A stretch of 64,000 nt of DNA from Bradyrhizobium liaoningense (GCF_018130785.1 NZ_JAFCJT010000002.1:1-64000), one strand, 5' to 3'. Shown: positions 38,570-47,471, numbered from the stretch's first letter. Notes: generated by a model not told the origin, from the letters alone. Program-made: numbers and translations.

Positions 38570-39808
38570 ATGCCCCTGTTGCAGGTCCTGCGTCCGACAT
38601 TGCCCATCCTGATCGGCGCCTCGATCATGCTGACGCTGAGCATGGGGCTGCGGCAGAGCCTCGGCATCTTCATGCAACCGCTGACGCACGACATCCATTT
38701 GTCGGTGTCCGACTTCACGCTGGCGCTCGCCGTGCAGAACCTCGCCTGGGGCTTTCTCCAGCCGCTCGCCGGCGCAATGACGGTGCGCTACGGCTTCCGC
38801 CCGATCATGATCGTGGGTTCGCTAATGTATATCGTGGGCCTGATCCTGATGGCGACCGCGAACGGGCTCGTCAGCATCATGATCGGTGCCGGCGTGCTGA
38901 TCGGCACCTCGCTCGCCTGCACTGCGGCGGCGATCGCGATGTCGGTGGCGGCGCGCGCGGTGCCGGCAACGGTGCGCTCCACCGTGCTCGGCATCGTCTC
39001 CGGCGCGGGGTCGCTCGGCGCGCTGCTGTCGGCGCCGATCGGGCAGATGCTCAACGAGGGTTTTGGCTGGCGTGTCGGGCTCGCCGGCTTCGTCGTCATG
39101 TCGGTGCTGATGATTCCCGCCGCCTGGTATGCCGGACGCGTCGACCAGGTCCCGCTGCCGAAGCCGGCCGCCGATGATATCGGCGATGCCACGGCCGCAT
39201 CCGTCGCGAAGGCGGCGTTCGGCAATGTCCCCTTCGTGGTGATGACCTGCGCCTATCTCGTCTGCGGCATGCAGCTCGTGTTTCTCACCACGCATCTGCC
39301 GTCCTATCTGGCGATCTGCGGCCTCGATCCGATGCTGAGTGCGCAGACGCTCGGCATGATCGGCGGCTTCAACGTGCTGGGCTCATTGTTCTTCGGCTGG
39401 GCGGGCCAGCGCTGGAACAAGCTGGCGCTGCTGGGCGCGATCTACATCCTGCGCTCGCTGGCGCTGGCCTGGTACTTCATGCTGCCGGCGACGCCATTCT
39501 CGACGCTGCTGTTCGGCGCGATCATGGGCTTCCTCTGGATGGGCGTCGGCCCGCTGGTCGCCGGCGCCGTCGCCGAGATGTTCGGCCTGCGCTGGCAGGC
39601 GATGATCCAGGGTCTCGCCTTCATGAGCCACCAGATCGGCAGCTTCCTCGGCGCCTACGGAGGAGGGGTGCTCTACGACGCGCTCGGCTCCTACACCATG
39701 GCCTGGCGCATCGGCGTGGCGCTCGGTCTTGCCGGAGGCATCATCCAGGTTGCGTTCGCGCTGATCCGGCCGTCGCAGCCGCCGGCGCCGGTGCTGCGGA
39801 CGGCGTAG
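38570..39808 (+). CDS. MFS transporter
   Basis: A 412-residue, 12-span major facilitator. The loop 2-3 motif is in AGAMTVRYGFRPIMI, spans fill the rest, and the last span ends in RIGVALGLAGGIIQVAFALI followed by a short polar tail. Substrate unknown; related proteins include the oxalate/formate and nitrate-like groups. Its 3' end is the master of a repeated fragment seen four more times further right. GAGGGAGAAAAAC precedes the ATG. Confidence 0.93.
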   Translation: MPLLQVLRPTLPILIGASIMLTLSMGLRQSLGIFMQPLTHDIHLSVSDFTLALAVQNLAWGFLQPLAGAMTVRYGFRPIMIVGSLMYIVGLILMATANGLVSIMIGAGVLIGTSLACTAAAIAMSVAARAVPATVRSTVLGIVSGAGSLGALLSAPIGQMLNEGFGWRVGLAGFVVMSVLMIPAAWYAGRVDQVPLPKPAADDIGDATAASVAKAAFGNVPFVVMTCAYLVCGMQLVFLTTHLPSYLAICGLDPMLSAQTLGMIGGFNVLGSLFFGWAGQRWNKLALLGAIYILRSLALAWYFMLPATPFSTLLFGAIMGFLWMGVGPLVAGAVAEMFGLRWQAMIQGLAFMSHQIGSFLGAYGGGVLYDALGSYTMAWRIGVALGLAGGIIQVAFALIRPSQPPAPVLRTA

Positions 39809-39890
39809 GCGGGGTGGTGCTCGCTTTCGTCAGCTTGGGAGCTTGCAGCGTACGCCGTGGCGCTTGGTCGTGATGGCCGCTTGTGACTCG
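39660..39890 (+). repeat. Master copy (A) of the MFS 3'-end repeat
   Basis: The 3' part of the MFS gene, plus about 80 bases after its stop, is repeated as degraded copies B (42346-42533), C (43557-43763), D (44838-44873) and E (49549-49607). Copy B keeps about 130 of 138 coding bases identical by eye; homology runs on past the stop codon. Confidence 0.9.
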
Positions 39891-39933
39891 AAGGCGACAT
39901 CAGCATTAACTGAAAATTGCAGCCCCAACCGGG

Positions 39934-40932
39934 TCAATCATCGATAAGCTCAGCGTCCAGTGAGAGCGTCTCGGGAACAGGCAATCCGAGCTCGTCGGCC
40001 GCCTTCGCATTGATGGCGAGGTTGAACTTCGTCGCAAATTGAACCGGGAGCTCGCTTGGCATTGTGCCTCGCAATATTCGATCCACGTAACCCGCGCCAT
40101 CCCGGAACTGTGCGGTCAAGTCTGGTCCATAAGACATGAGCCCACCGCGCATCACATAATTCTTGACGGCGAATATGGCAGGTACCCCGTGTTTCGCGGC
40201 AGCACTAATTATCTTTGCACTGTTTGAAGAGACAAATCCCCCGTCAGGTAGAATGATGAGGCCTGCGTTCCCGCTCGCACCAGTGCGCAAAATTGCGGGA
40301 TCGATCTGATCAGGGTCGCGCACAGGAACAGCTTTTACCGAAACGAAGAGCTTGCTTCCCATTTCGAGCGCGGCCTGAATATAGAAGGCAGCGTAGGGCG
40401 AAGTCTCAGGGTTGAACAACACGCTCACCTCTTTGAGGTGCGGGGCAAGTCGTTTCAGCAGACTTAGCCATTTGCCGCTAAACGAATGTTCGTAGAGAGC
40501 GAATCCGGTGATGTTACTGGATGGCCGAGCCACACTCGAAACAAGGCCGGTAGCTACCGGATCGGACAGCCCGACGAAAACGATCGGTATGACCTGCGTT
40601 AATCGCTGCAACGTTCGAGCAGCCGCCGTATTCGTAACCAGGATAACTTTAGGCTCTAGTGCTACGAGCTCGCGCGCGCACGCTTCCTGGTTTGCAAGCA
40701 CTGGACCGGGCCAGCGCACCTCCAGCCGGTAATTCTGGTTTTCAATCCATCCCAATCTAGAAAGAGCTTCCCGGAATGCGCCAATGCGCCTTTCCGCATC
40801 GGTGTCCGATGCTACATTGCCTGTCAAAGCTGCGACGACTGGCAACCTCTTGCCCTGCTCCGCTGCCAAAGCCGGGGGAAAGACCATGGCGCTGCCAAAG
40901 AGCGGCAGAAAATGGCGCCGTGTGAGCGTCAT
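39934..40932 (-). CDS. ABC transporter substrate-binding protein, orphan
   Basis: A 332-residue protein of the TrpX-like ABC_sub_bind family. A twin-arginine-like signal, TRRHFLPLFGSAMVFPPALAA, heads it. Then come LPVVAALTGNVASDTDAERRIGAFREALSRLGW, VLVTNTAAARTL-type residues and YGPDLTAQFRDGAGYVDRILRG. These proteins bind amino acids or aromatic ligands in the periplasm, but no permease or ATPase gene is nearby, so its partner is elsewhere or it is a remnant. Base composition is less GC-rich than neighbours, which suggests transfer. Confidence 0.88.
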   Translation of the reverse strand: MTLTRRHFLPLFGSAMVFPPALAAEQGKRLPVVAALTGNVASDTDAERRIGAFREALSRLGWIENQNYRLEVRWPGPVLANQEACARELVALEPKVILVTNTAAARTLQRLTQVIPIVFVGLSDPVATGLVSSVARPSSNITGFALYEHSFSGKWLSLLKRLAPHLKEVSVLFNPETSPYAAFYIQAALEMGSKLFVSVKAVPVRDPDQIDPAILRTGASGNAGLIILPDGGFVSSNSAKIISAAAKHGVPAIFAVKNYVMRGGLMSYGPDLTAQFRDGAGYVDRILRGTMPSELPVQFATKFNLAINAKAADELGLPVPETLSLDAELIDD

Positions 40933-41127
40933 GTCCGTCCTCAGATTGCGTCCGTTGTTCGTAATCTCACAAGGCAATATGTCCACATCGCGGAAACCGA
41001 GCAGCCGGGGAACGACCGACCGGACGAATTTCGTTGCCCTGCGCTCGGCGCGCCACATTGTCCCTTGGTACAGTCCAGGATTTTGAGAACAGTCAGAAGC
41101 ACGTCCTTATTTCTCAGTCGGCGCCCT

Positions 41128-41141
41128 TTGACTTAGATCAA
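41128..41141. promoter_or_regulatory. FixK/FNR box upstream of the Spy-like gene
   Basis: TTGACTTAGATCAA fits the anaerobox TTGAT-N4-ATCAA with one change. Its centre is 71 bases before the GTG at 41206, which places a class II start site near 41176. Confidence 0.65.
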
Positions 41142-41205
41142 CCCGCCGTTGACCGCATCCGTCGTTCTGCTCGGGGGCATGCGATACGAGCCTCAGGAGT
41201 TTGCA

Positions 41206-41709
41206 GTGACAAAGAAAGCAGCCGTCGCAGCAATTGCGCTTTTGATGACAACTTCGTCTCTGTCCTACGCCGCAGAGACTTCATCGACCGGCGGAGTAGG
41301 GCAACTCAGCGCCACCGACATGAAAAGCTTGACGGATATGCGTGTCGGCATAATCAAGGCGGCCTTGCAATTGACGCCCGACCAGGAAAAATTATGGCCC
41401 GCCGTCGAGGACGCCATCCGCGCTAGGGCGAAGAACCGGCAGGCCCGGTTGGAGCGGATAGCCGAATTGCGCGACGGAGCGATGGATCCCCTCCCACAAG
41501 GCAATCCGGTCGAGATTATGCAACGCAGAGCGGATCGGCTCATTCAGCGCGGGACCGATCTCAAGAAGCTCGCCGATGCTTGGGAGCCGCTCTACAAAAC
41601 TTTGAGCGAGGATCAGAAAAAACGGATGTCTTTTGCGTCATATGTCGTCATGCGCGGGATGCGCGATGTGATCGGGCACAGTATCGACCCTGAAGACGAC
41701 GACGATTAG
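41206..41709 (+). CDS. Spy/CpxP-like periplasmic protein (LTXXQ motif), GTG start
   Basis: A 167-residue protein with a signal peptide (MTKKAAVAAIALLMTTSSLSYAAE) and a helical mature part. The LTxxQ marker reads LQLTPDQEKLWPAVEDAIR. Spy and CpxP act as periplasmic chaperones or stress sensors. In-frame ATG codons at 41149 and 41179 are upstream, but the GTG has AGGAG 6 bases before it, and a FixK-type promoter would start transcription near 41176. The tail is acidic (EDDDD). Confidence 0.85.
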   Translation: MTKKAAVAAIALLMTTSSLSYAAETSSTGGVGQLSATDMKSLTDMRVGIIKAALQLTPDQEKLWPAVEDAIRARAKNRQARLERIAELRDGAMDPLPQGNPVEIMQRRADRLIQRGTDLKKLADAWEPLYKTLSEDQKKRMSFASYVVMRGMRDVIGHSIDPEDDDD

Positions 41710-41710
41710 C

Positions 41711-41914
41711 CGTGGGGGCGGAGGATTTCGCGGTGGCGGCGGAGGAGGGTTTCGAGGCGGCGGAGGCCGTGGTGGTGGACGCAGGTCGGATATCAACCTC
41801 ATGCACGACGTAGTGCTCCTCGGTCGGCTTGACAACGGTCTCGGTTACTACCGCTTCGCGTACAACGGCAGCGATAGGGCCGACGTCGGGTTGATCGCGC
41901 AGGAGGTGATCTAG
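41711..41914 (+). pseudogene. Remnant of a Gly-rich tail-fibre/S74-like protein
   Basis: Directly after the Spy gene, in another frame, reads a Gly-rich run (RGGGGFRGGG) and then RRSDINLMHDVVLLGRLD, GLGYYRFAYNGSDRADVGLIAQEV, then TAG. The SDINL-HDV and QEV segments match the start of the endosialidase-chaperone (S74) domain seen in tail-fibre-domain proteins. No start codon is found in this frame after an upstream stop near 41680, and the domain is cut after QEV. It is a broken fragment. Confidence 0.6.
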
Positions 41915-41974
41915 ATCATGCCTTGAGGTGAAAACCTTCATCATTGCGACATTGATGCGCATCCCAAGCGGAGC

Positions 41975-42244
41975 ATGCCGATGTGGGTCCTGATGTATGT
42001 CTTCTCCTATTCAGTCAGTCCGGCCGCGACGAGCGACAGGGCGGAGTGGCGACTGCTCCCGACAGTTGTATTTCAGGAGTTCACGAACGAAGAGCGATGC
42101 AAGGCGGCCAAAGCCACGCTTGAAGGCAGCTTGAAGGATGCAGGGTCTAAGCTGAGAAGTGGCTTGGAAGACTTGAAGAGCATCGGTAAGGCCGACCCAA
42201 CGCACATCATCATCGCCTACAATGTGGAGTGCCTGCCGAAATGA
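41975..42244 (+). CDS. Small hypothetical secreted protein
   Basis: An 89-residue product: hydrophobic N-terminus (MWVLMYVFSYSVSPA), then WRLLPTVVFQEFTNEERCKAAKATL and a C-terminal IIIAYNVECLPK with a second cysteine that could pair. I recognise only a loose likeness to small rhizobial hypothetical proteins. GCGGAG lies 6 bases before the ATG. A weak anaerobox-like dyad, GTGAT-CTAG-ATCAT, is at 41906-41919, about 56 bases upstream. Confidence 0.5.
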   Translation: MPMWVLMYVFSYSVSPAATSDRAEWRLLPTVVFQEFTNEERCKAAKATLEGSLKDAGSKLRSGLEDLKSIGKADPTHIIIAYNVECLPK

Positions 42245-42345
42245 AGGGGCGACCGCCGGTCCCATGCCGCAAGACGTGACAATTCACGAGCATACATCTA
42301 CTTCTGCGCTCGTGCTTTGGACGCAATGCGGCGCTTCTGCGACGG

Positions 42346-42533
42346 GGCGGTGTACGACGCGCTCGGCTCCTACGCCATGGCCTGGCGCATCGGCGTGGCG
42401 CTCGGTCTTGCAGGCGGCATCATCCAGGTCGCGTTTGCGCTGATCCGGCCGTCGCAGCCGCCGGCGCCGGTGTTGCGGACGGCGTAGCAGGGCGGTGCTC
42501 GCTAACGCCAGCTTGGGAGCTTTCAACGTTTCG
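42346..42533 (+). pseudogene. Duplicated 3' fragment of the MFS gene (copy B)
   Basis: The coding part repeats the last 46 residues of the MFS protein in frame (YDALGSYAMAWRIGVALG to VLRTA then TAG at 42485-42487) with about six base changes and one 3-base gap. Homology continues past the stop through gtgctcgct and cagcttgggagc. The stop of the minus-strand SDR gene (42523) falls inside this copy. Confidence 0.9.
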
Positions 42534-43371
42534 GGGTGCGCCCGCGGATGTGGTCAAAGCCTTGCTTGATGGCGGCGAAGCGCGCTTCGATCATCGGCTC
42601 AAATTCGAGGTCGGTGAAGATATAAGGCAAGTCCTTTTCGACGCCTTCGCGGACGAGTTCACCGACATAGTTGGGTTCTATCCCCTGAGAGATGCGTTCC
42701 CGGAGCATATTGATCCACTCGGCACGCGGGCCCGAAGTCGGCAATGCGGGGAGCGCCCCCTCGAAGCGCTTGGGGAGATTGCGTCTTGAGTTCATGATTT
42801 GAGTGCGGATGATCCCTGGACACAGCACCGATACGCCAATCCCTCGGGGCGCGAGTTCACGCCGCAGGCCCTCGGACAGCGCGACAACGCCATACTTGGA
42901 GACGTTGTACGCATTGCTCTCCCCTGAAATGAGGCCCGCGATCGAGGCTGTGGAGACGATGTGTCCACCCTCGCCATGTTGCTCGATCAACGGCCCGAAA
43001 ATCTCGATCCCCCAAATGGTCGCCATCAGGTTGACGCCCATGGTCCAGTTCCACGACGCCTCGGTCCAGGCGCCGTAAGGCCCACCGCCGCCGACGCCCG
43101 CGTTGTTCACGAGGATATGCACCTTGCCATAGCGGGCAGTCGTGGCTTCGGCGGCCGCCACGAGTTCGGCTTTGAGTGAAACGTCCGCTTTCACGCCGTC
43201 GACATCGACGTTGGTGAGCCTCAGTTGCTCGAGCGCTGCGGATAGAGCCGCTTCTTCAATGTCGCAAAGCATAACTTTCGCCCCCGCCTGGGCGAAGGCG
43301 GTCGCGATCCCCAGTCCAATGCCTGACGCTGCACCGGTCACGAACACAGTCTTTCCAGCGAGTTCCTTCAC
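42523..43371 (-). CDS. SDR family NAD(P)-dependent oxidoreductase, GTG start
   Basis: A 282-residue classical short-chain dehydrogenase. The cofactor motif is TGAASGIG (12-19), then NNAG, the catalytic Ser143 region STASIAG, and Tyr155/Lys159 (YNVSK). The long C-terminal extension with a Phe/Glu-rich region (FTDLEFEPMIEARF) resembles reductases annotated as acyl- or cyclohexanol-type. The GTG at 43371 follows GGGGAG; the frame is open back to 43434. Substrate unknown. Its 3' end lies in repeat copy B. Confidence 0.92.
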   Translation of the reverse strand: MKELAGKTVFVTGAASGIGLGIATAFAQAGAKVMLCDIEEAALSAALEQLRLTNVDVDGVKADVSLKAELVAAAEATTARYGKVHILVNNAGVGGGGPYGAWTEASWNWTMGVNLMATIWGIEIFGPLIEQHGEGGHIVSTASIAGLISGESNAYNVSKYGVVALSEGLRRELAPRGIGVSVLCPGIIRTQIMNSRRNLPKRFEGALPALPTSGPRAEWINMLRERISQGIEPNYVGELVREGVEKDLPYIFTDLEFEPMIEARFAAIKQGFDHIRGRTPKR

Positions 43372-43556
43372 GCGCTTTCTCCCCGTGCAAGCGGACACCC
43401 TCGGCCCAAAACGCCAAGTGTCCCTGGGCACCATATGACAGCGTTTTCGAGCGATTGAGAAGCGTGCCGGATGTCCGTTCGTGGTCGCCCATAGCTGACA
43501 TGGGGGCGCCTAGCTTTCATGTCGTATTCTGCACGCATAGCGGGCGCGGTCATCCT

Positions 43557-43763
43557 GGGCTCCTTACACCATGGCCTGCGCATCGGCGTGGCGCTCGGCT
43601 TGGCCGGGGGCTTCATCCAGGCCGCGTTCGCGCCGATCCGGCCGTCGCAGCCGGCGTCGCCGGTGCTGCGGACGGTAGACGGGGAGCGTGGGTCGCTTTC
43701 GTCTGCTTGGGGGCTTATAGCGGACGCCGTGCTGCTTGGTCGTGATGGGCCACTTGCGGGCTC
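43557..43763 (+). pseudogene. Degraded 3' fragment of the MFS gene (copy C)
   Basis: Starts at ggctccttacaccatggcct, loses one base against the parent (frame shift near 43577), then codes RIGVALGLAGGFIQAAFAPI and so on to VLRT, but the stop codon is out of frame. Homology runs on about 75 bases past the parental stop (cgtgctgcttggtcgtgatgg). An open frame of 90 residues at 43519-43791 spans it and is not a real gene. Confidence 0.85.
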
Positions 43764-43787
43764 GTTTCGGACATGGACTAAGGGAGC

Positions 43788-44642
43788 CTAGGCAAAGAAG
43801 GGGTGCGGAGTGTCTCCCGTTCCTTTCGCCTTCATAACCGCAACACACTCATCGATCTGCTGGTCGGACATGTTTAGTCCGAATTCGCCGCGCAGCACGT
43901 CCCTAAACTCCCTTTCGGTCACCAACCAGCGTTTCTCCGCGTGCCCGTCTGCGTCGCGCACGGTGACGCGCGCGTTGTACATAGTGATCCGGCTCCTGTT
44001 CGGTCCCGGCTTTGCCACGATGATATTGCCTTGGTACGGAGTATCCGGATGGGTCGCAGTGTACCAGTTGGTAATCTCGTATTCGCCATCGAAGCGGGCA
44101 TAAGGAATGACCCGGTAGATGTGCTGCCAGCCATGCTTGAGCCGCGCCTGGAGTGTCAACTCGCCGCCAATATCAATGAAACGCATGACCTCGTGGGGCG
44201 TCTCTTGTTCGACCTGCGGCACGAGCATGAGCGCGCGGGTAGGGGCGAGGTTGCCGAAGCCGACATCCGCCAGATAAGTCCCCTCCGGCAACTCCACTTT
44301 CAACAGCATGTGGATGGCTGGGCGCGGTGCGTCGATCTCCAGCCCGCGCACGACGCGCCCCTGCAGGCTTGTGATCCTGTAGCCGAGCGACCGAAGTCCG
44401 GCTCGGAAGAGCATGTTCTGTTCAAAGCAATATCCGCCCCGCCCGCTGGCAATCATCTTCTGCTGGAGCGTAAGGATGTCGAGCTTTGGCGGACGTCCCA
44501 GCATAATATCGAGCGTTTCATAGGGGATTGAATGCGAGTGTCTGAAAATAAGCTGATTTAGAGTCTCAAGCGTTGGTGTGAGCGGCCCAGCATAGCCGAT
44601 GCGCGCAAGCCAGGCTTTTTGATCGAGTTGTGTGCCGAGCAT
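43788..44642 (-). CDS. nat: Arylamine N-acetyltransferase
   Basis: A 284-residue NAT that moves an acetyl group from acetyl-CoA to arylamines or hydrazines. The cysteine-protease-like triad is Cys72 (RGGYCFEQN), His111 (PAIHMLL) and Asp126 (LADVGFG). PYETLDIMLGRPPKLD near residues 40-55 and TITMYN-type C-terminal strands (SRITMYNARV) fit. Length is normal. It ends at the right edge of MFS fragment C, as the other island genes end at theirs. Confidence 0.95.
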   Translation of the reverse strand: MLGTQLDQKAWLARIGYAGPLTPTLETLNQLIFRHSHSIPYETLDIMLGRPPKLDILTLQQKMIASGRGGYCFEQNMLFRAGLRSLGYRITSLQGRVVRGLEIDAPRPAIHMLLKVELPEGTYLADVGFGNLAPTRALMLVPQVEQETPHEVMRFIDIGGELTLQARLKHGWQHIYRVIPYARFDGEYEITNWYTATHPDTPYQGNIIVAKPGPNRSRITMYNARVTVRDADGHAEKRWLVTEREFRDVLRGEFGLNMSDQQIDECVAVMKAKGTGDTPHPFFA

Positions 44643-44837
44643 CTCACGCGCTCCGGGCGTCGAGGACGCCTATATTGCCATTTTTCGGCTCGGTATCCCA
44701 CAGAAGTCTCGGGTACGGTGATTTGGTCCGATTAGCGTTTCGAGGATGACAGCGGTTGGCCCTGAGCCGACATCAGTCTACTTGGACCGGCGTCCCCCTA
44801 TCGGATGCGCGCACGCCCGAAGTGATGTGACCACCGG

Positions 44838-44873
44838 CGGGTGCTCTACGACGCGCTCGGCTGCTACACGATG
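44838..44873 (+). repeat. MFS 3'-end fragment, copy D
   Basis: ggtgctctacgacgcgctcg followed by gctgctacacgatg matches MFS bases 39667-39700 with two or three changes. It ends four bases before the stop of the hydrolase-IalB gene (44877). Confidence 0.85.
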
Positions 44874-44876
44874 CGC

Positions 44877-46286
44877 TCATTCCTGATCTAACCCGAAATT
44901 ATAGGTTTGCGCCGGTGCACCCTTGCGCGCTGCAGCGAACTGATTGAGCGGTAAATCGGTTGAAACCGAGGATGAGTTGAGATCGGTTAGCTCCAGCTTG
45001 AGTGTCTGTCCGCGTTCCAACTCAGCAACCAGCGACGGATCGACGCCCGCTGCCGCGATGCAGATATTCGAGAGGCAGAAATTGAACGGAATTTGAGTTG
45101 AGCTGCCCTGGTCCAGCTTCACTTTGACGCCCTGTCGCAAATTCGCGCCTTGCGGAACGAAGAGCTGTAGGCGAGCCCGACCATCGGCGCGCTCGATAAG
45201 GTCTGCGCGTACAATCACCTGATCCAGATCGTCCGTGCCGGTCGATGTCGTCCGGCATATTGCAGTCCCGTCGGATGAATCGAAACACAGCTTTTGCCAG
45301 TTCGAGTAATGAATATTCTGAGGCAGGCTCACGCGCAGCGGCTTTAGTGCGGGCTCGCGTTCCTGATCACCGCGCCCGCTGGCTTGCTGTTGCGGCGGGC
45401 CGCCGGTTGCTGAATGCGCCTCAAGAAATTGCCTCACAAGCGGTGACCAGATCGGCACAGCATCCGGAGAATCGATGAAAAAATGTCCGTCGCTTCCGAA
45501 CGCGGGCAGCATTTTATATTCGGCGTTTCCTCCGGCCGCGGCGAACGCGTCGTGCATCCTTTTCGTAAGTTCCGGACCGAAATAGGTGTCGTTCTCTGTA
45601 TAGATCAACAGTATCGGTACTCGCGCTGTACGGCCGAATTCGGCTGTAGCGGTGACGAGCTTGTCGGGAGCGCAGTTGTTGTTCGGCTTGCCATCTACCC
45701 TGCCTCCGCGCCCTGCTGCGAAGGTGATCACGGCCTTGACTGACGGAGGATTGCGGCTGGCAAGAGCGATGGATCCCCATCCGCCCCCAGACTGGCCGAC
45801 GACGATGACCTTGCCGGGCTGGACCATCTTCTTCTTGCTCATGTAGTCAATTACCCATTCATTCATGGTCGCAATCGCTAGTCCGGGACCACGGAAATTA
45901 GGATTGTCGCAGCTGCCGACATGCGCAAACACCGCGCCATAGAGTCCCTTGTCCTTGTCATCAAGGCTGCTGGCTCCGTACCTTATCGGCGAGACGACTA
46001 CATAGCCCTGGCGCGCGAACCAGAGTGCGGCGTCCCGGTACTCGATCATTGGAAACATCGTCCGCTCTTGAGCACCGAGCGAAATACCATGGTTCATAAT
46101 CACCAGGGGAAAAGGACCGTCGCCGACCGGCCTGATCACAAAGGCAAGGATCGGCAATGGAAACGGAAGAGCCCACACCTCTTCCTGGACCTTTGGAAAT
46201 GGAGCGGCTTGATCCGCTGCTGCCGGTGACCGGGCGACCGGCAGAAATGCGATCAAGAGAAGTGCAAGCAGAAGTCGCCTTACCAT
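44877..46286 (-). CDS. Secreted alpha/beta hydrolase fused to an IalB domain
   Basis: A 469-residue fusion. Signal peptide about 1-24. The hydrolase part has an oxyanion region NHGISLGAQER, nucleophile Ser166 in GQSGGG, Asp234 in ENDTYFG and His268 in GSDGHFF, and resembles dienelactone-type hydrolases. After a Gln/Gly linker (about 295-315) the last 145 residues (NWQKLCFDSSDGTAICR, VRADLIERADGRARLQLFVP, FNFCLSNICIAAA) match the invasion-associated locus B domain with its paired cysteines. The ATG at 46286 has GGAGGT 6 bases upstream. A FixK box lies 56 bases upstream. Confidence 0.85.
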   Translation of the reverse strand: MVRRLLLALLLIAFLPVARSPAAADQAAPFPKVQEEVWALPFPLPILAFVIRPVGDGPFPLVIMNHGISLGAQERTMFPMIEYRDAALWFARQGYVVVSPIRYGASSLDDKDKGLYGAVFAHVGSCDNPNFRGPGLAIATMNEWVIDYMSKKKMVQPGKVIVVGQSGGGWGSIALASRNPPSVKAVITFAAGRGGRVDGKPNNNCAPDKLVTATAEFGRTARVPILLIYTENDTYFGPELTKRMHDAFAAAGGNAEYKMLPAFGSDGHFFIDSPDAVPIWSPLVRQFLEAHSATGGPPQQQASGRGDQEREPALKPLRVSLPQNIHYSNWQKLCFDSSDGTAICRTTSTGTDDLDQVIVRADLIERADGRARLQLFVPQGANLRQGVKVKLDQGSSTQIPFNFCLSNICIAAAGVDPSLVAELERGQTLKLELTDLNSSSVSTDLPLNQFAAARKGAPAQTYNFGLDQE

Positions 46287-46341
46287 CTTCATACCTCCGC
46301 TCAAGCCAACTTTTTGCTGGGCTGGATCAGGGGCCGGCTGC

Positions 46342-46355
46342 TTGATCTAGATCAA
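46342..46355. promoter_or_regulatory. FixK/FNR box upstream of the hydrolase-IalB gene
   Basis: TTGATCTAGATCAA is a perfect 14-base palindrome and a perfect TTGAT-N4-ATCAA anaerobox. Its centre is 62 bases upstream of the start codon; a class II promoter would begin about 20 bases before it. Confidence 0.8.
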
Positions 46356-46529
46356 ACTCCATCGCCAGGAAAATTCGCCGCTGACAGCTTTGAATGCGCC
46401 GTTCAGAATTGGACAGATGCCTTCGCCGATCTTGTCTGTCACTGCGCCAATCCAACCCGGCGATAACCGCTCTGGGTCATTTCAACTCGCGTCAATCAGG
46501 CTATGGCTGCGCCTTGATGAGTCCGCATC

Positions 46530-47471
46530 CTAGTTGAACGCAAACCAGGCCTTGGCAACGAATGTCGCGCCGCACCAATTCGAGACCAGGCCATCCGGGT
46601 TGGTAACAAGATCAACGCGGCCACCCGGCCGCGCATTTGGATCGCCTGTAAAGACAAAGCAGTTTTCCCTCGACAGATTGGTATCGTAATAGCGCAGATC
46701 GAGGTTGAAGGCCTTGTGGGTGAACGTAACGCCCGCCTGCCAATTGAGATAGGCAGGTAGGGGGAAGCCGCCGAGTTGGGAAGCTTGGTTACCGAACCAG
46801 GAATAGCCGGCAGCAGTCGTGAATGACACGGCAAGGTTTTGCGGCAGCAACCTGTCCGGTACGTCGAAGCCAATCCCGGCCGCCAAATATTGGCTCCAGG
46901 CGCCGGTGTTCGAGACATTCGGCGAATAGGCATAGCCGGCGGCGACGCGGAACTGTTCGCCGATGCGTCGATCGCCGCGGATAACCGCCTCCCAATAATT
47001 GATGCCGTTGGTCTCGCCGGGAAGCCTTTCGCCGGGATAGGCGAAATAGGTCACCCCAACATCAAAATCGATCGTCGCAATCTTCGGCCGGACACCGCCG
47101 GCAAAGGTGAATTCGGCAGCGGGTTGGGTCGGCAGCTTGACGGTGGCGACCGTGGTGCCGGCATAAAGCGCGCCCCATCTTGTTTCGAAGGCGGCGCCCG
47201 CCGCGGGTCCGTGGTCGGACAGCGTGGTCCCGCGGTAGATGTAGTCGGATGCAACGCCCGCGCGGGCGCTGAATTCGAGTTCGTTCGCAGACGTTGCCTG
47301 GCTTGTATCGGCCGCCGACCATCCACGATTGCCAAGGCCGATCGCGCCGGCCGGACTGGGCTGTTCGGCACGCGCCGGACCGACGGTTATCGGCGCAAGC
47401 CACAAGCCGACCAACGCGGCGATCGAGGCACCGCTTGCACGCCGAACCGCTGCAACGCCTCGCAGCCGCAC
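46530..47471 (-). CDS. TorF family putative porin
   Basis: A 313-residue outer-membrane beta-barrel protein. Signal peptide about 1-35 (ending GPARAEQ). The mature chain has the alternating pattern of TorF/CHP02001 proteins: ASDYIYRGTTLSDHGPAAGAAFE, WGALYAGTTVATVKLP, FDVGVTYFAYPG, YWEAVIRGDR, and a last strand ending in Phe-Asn (KAWFAFN). Such porins are often near transport or stress genes. It starts 7 bases after the stop of the gene at 47478, so they share a transcript. Confidence 0.85.
   Translation of the reverse strand: MRLRGVAAVRRASGASIAALVGLWLAPITVGPARAEQPSPAGAIGLGNRGWSAADTSQATSANELEFSARAGVASDYIYRGTTLSDHGPAAGAAFETRWGALYAGTTVATVKLPTQPAAEFTFAGGVRPKIATIDFDVGVTYFAYPGERLPGETNGINYWEAVIRGDRRIGEQFRVAAGYAYSPNVSNTGAWSQYLAAGIGFDVPDRLLPQNLAVSFTTAAGYSWFGNQASQLGGFPLPAYLNWQAGVTFTHKAFNLDLRYYDTNLSRENCFVFTGDPNARPGGRVDLVTNPDGLVSNWCGATFVAKAWFAFN

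Noticed and set aside
41638..41835. 65-residue Pro-rich minus-strand frame
   Set aside because: It is the antisense of the Gly-rich run of the S74-like remnant.
41906..41919. Fourth FixK box GTGATCTAGATCAT
   Set aside because: Both outer bases deviate from the consensus; mentioned at the small gene but not counted.
43519..43791. 90-residue plus-strand frame
   Set aside because: It is MFS repeat copy C read with a shifted frame and non-parental ends, not an independent gene.
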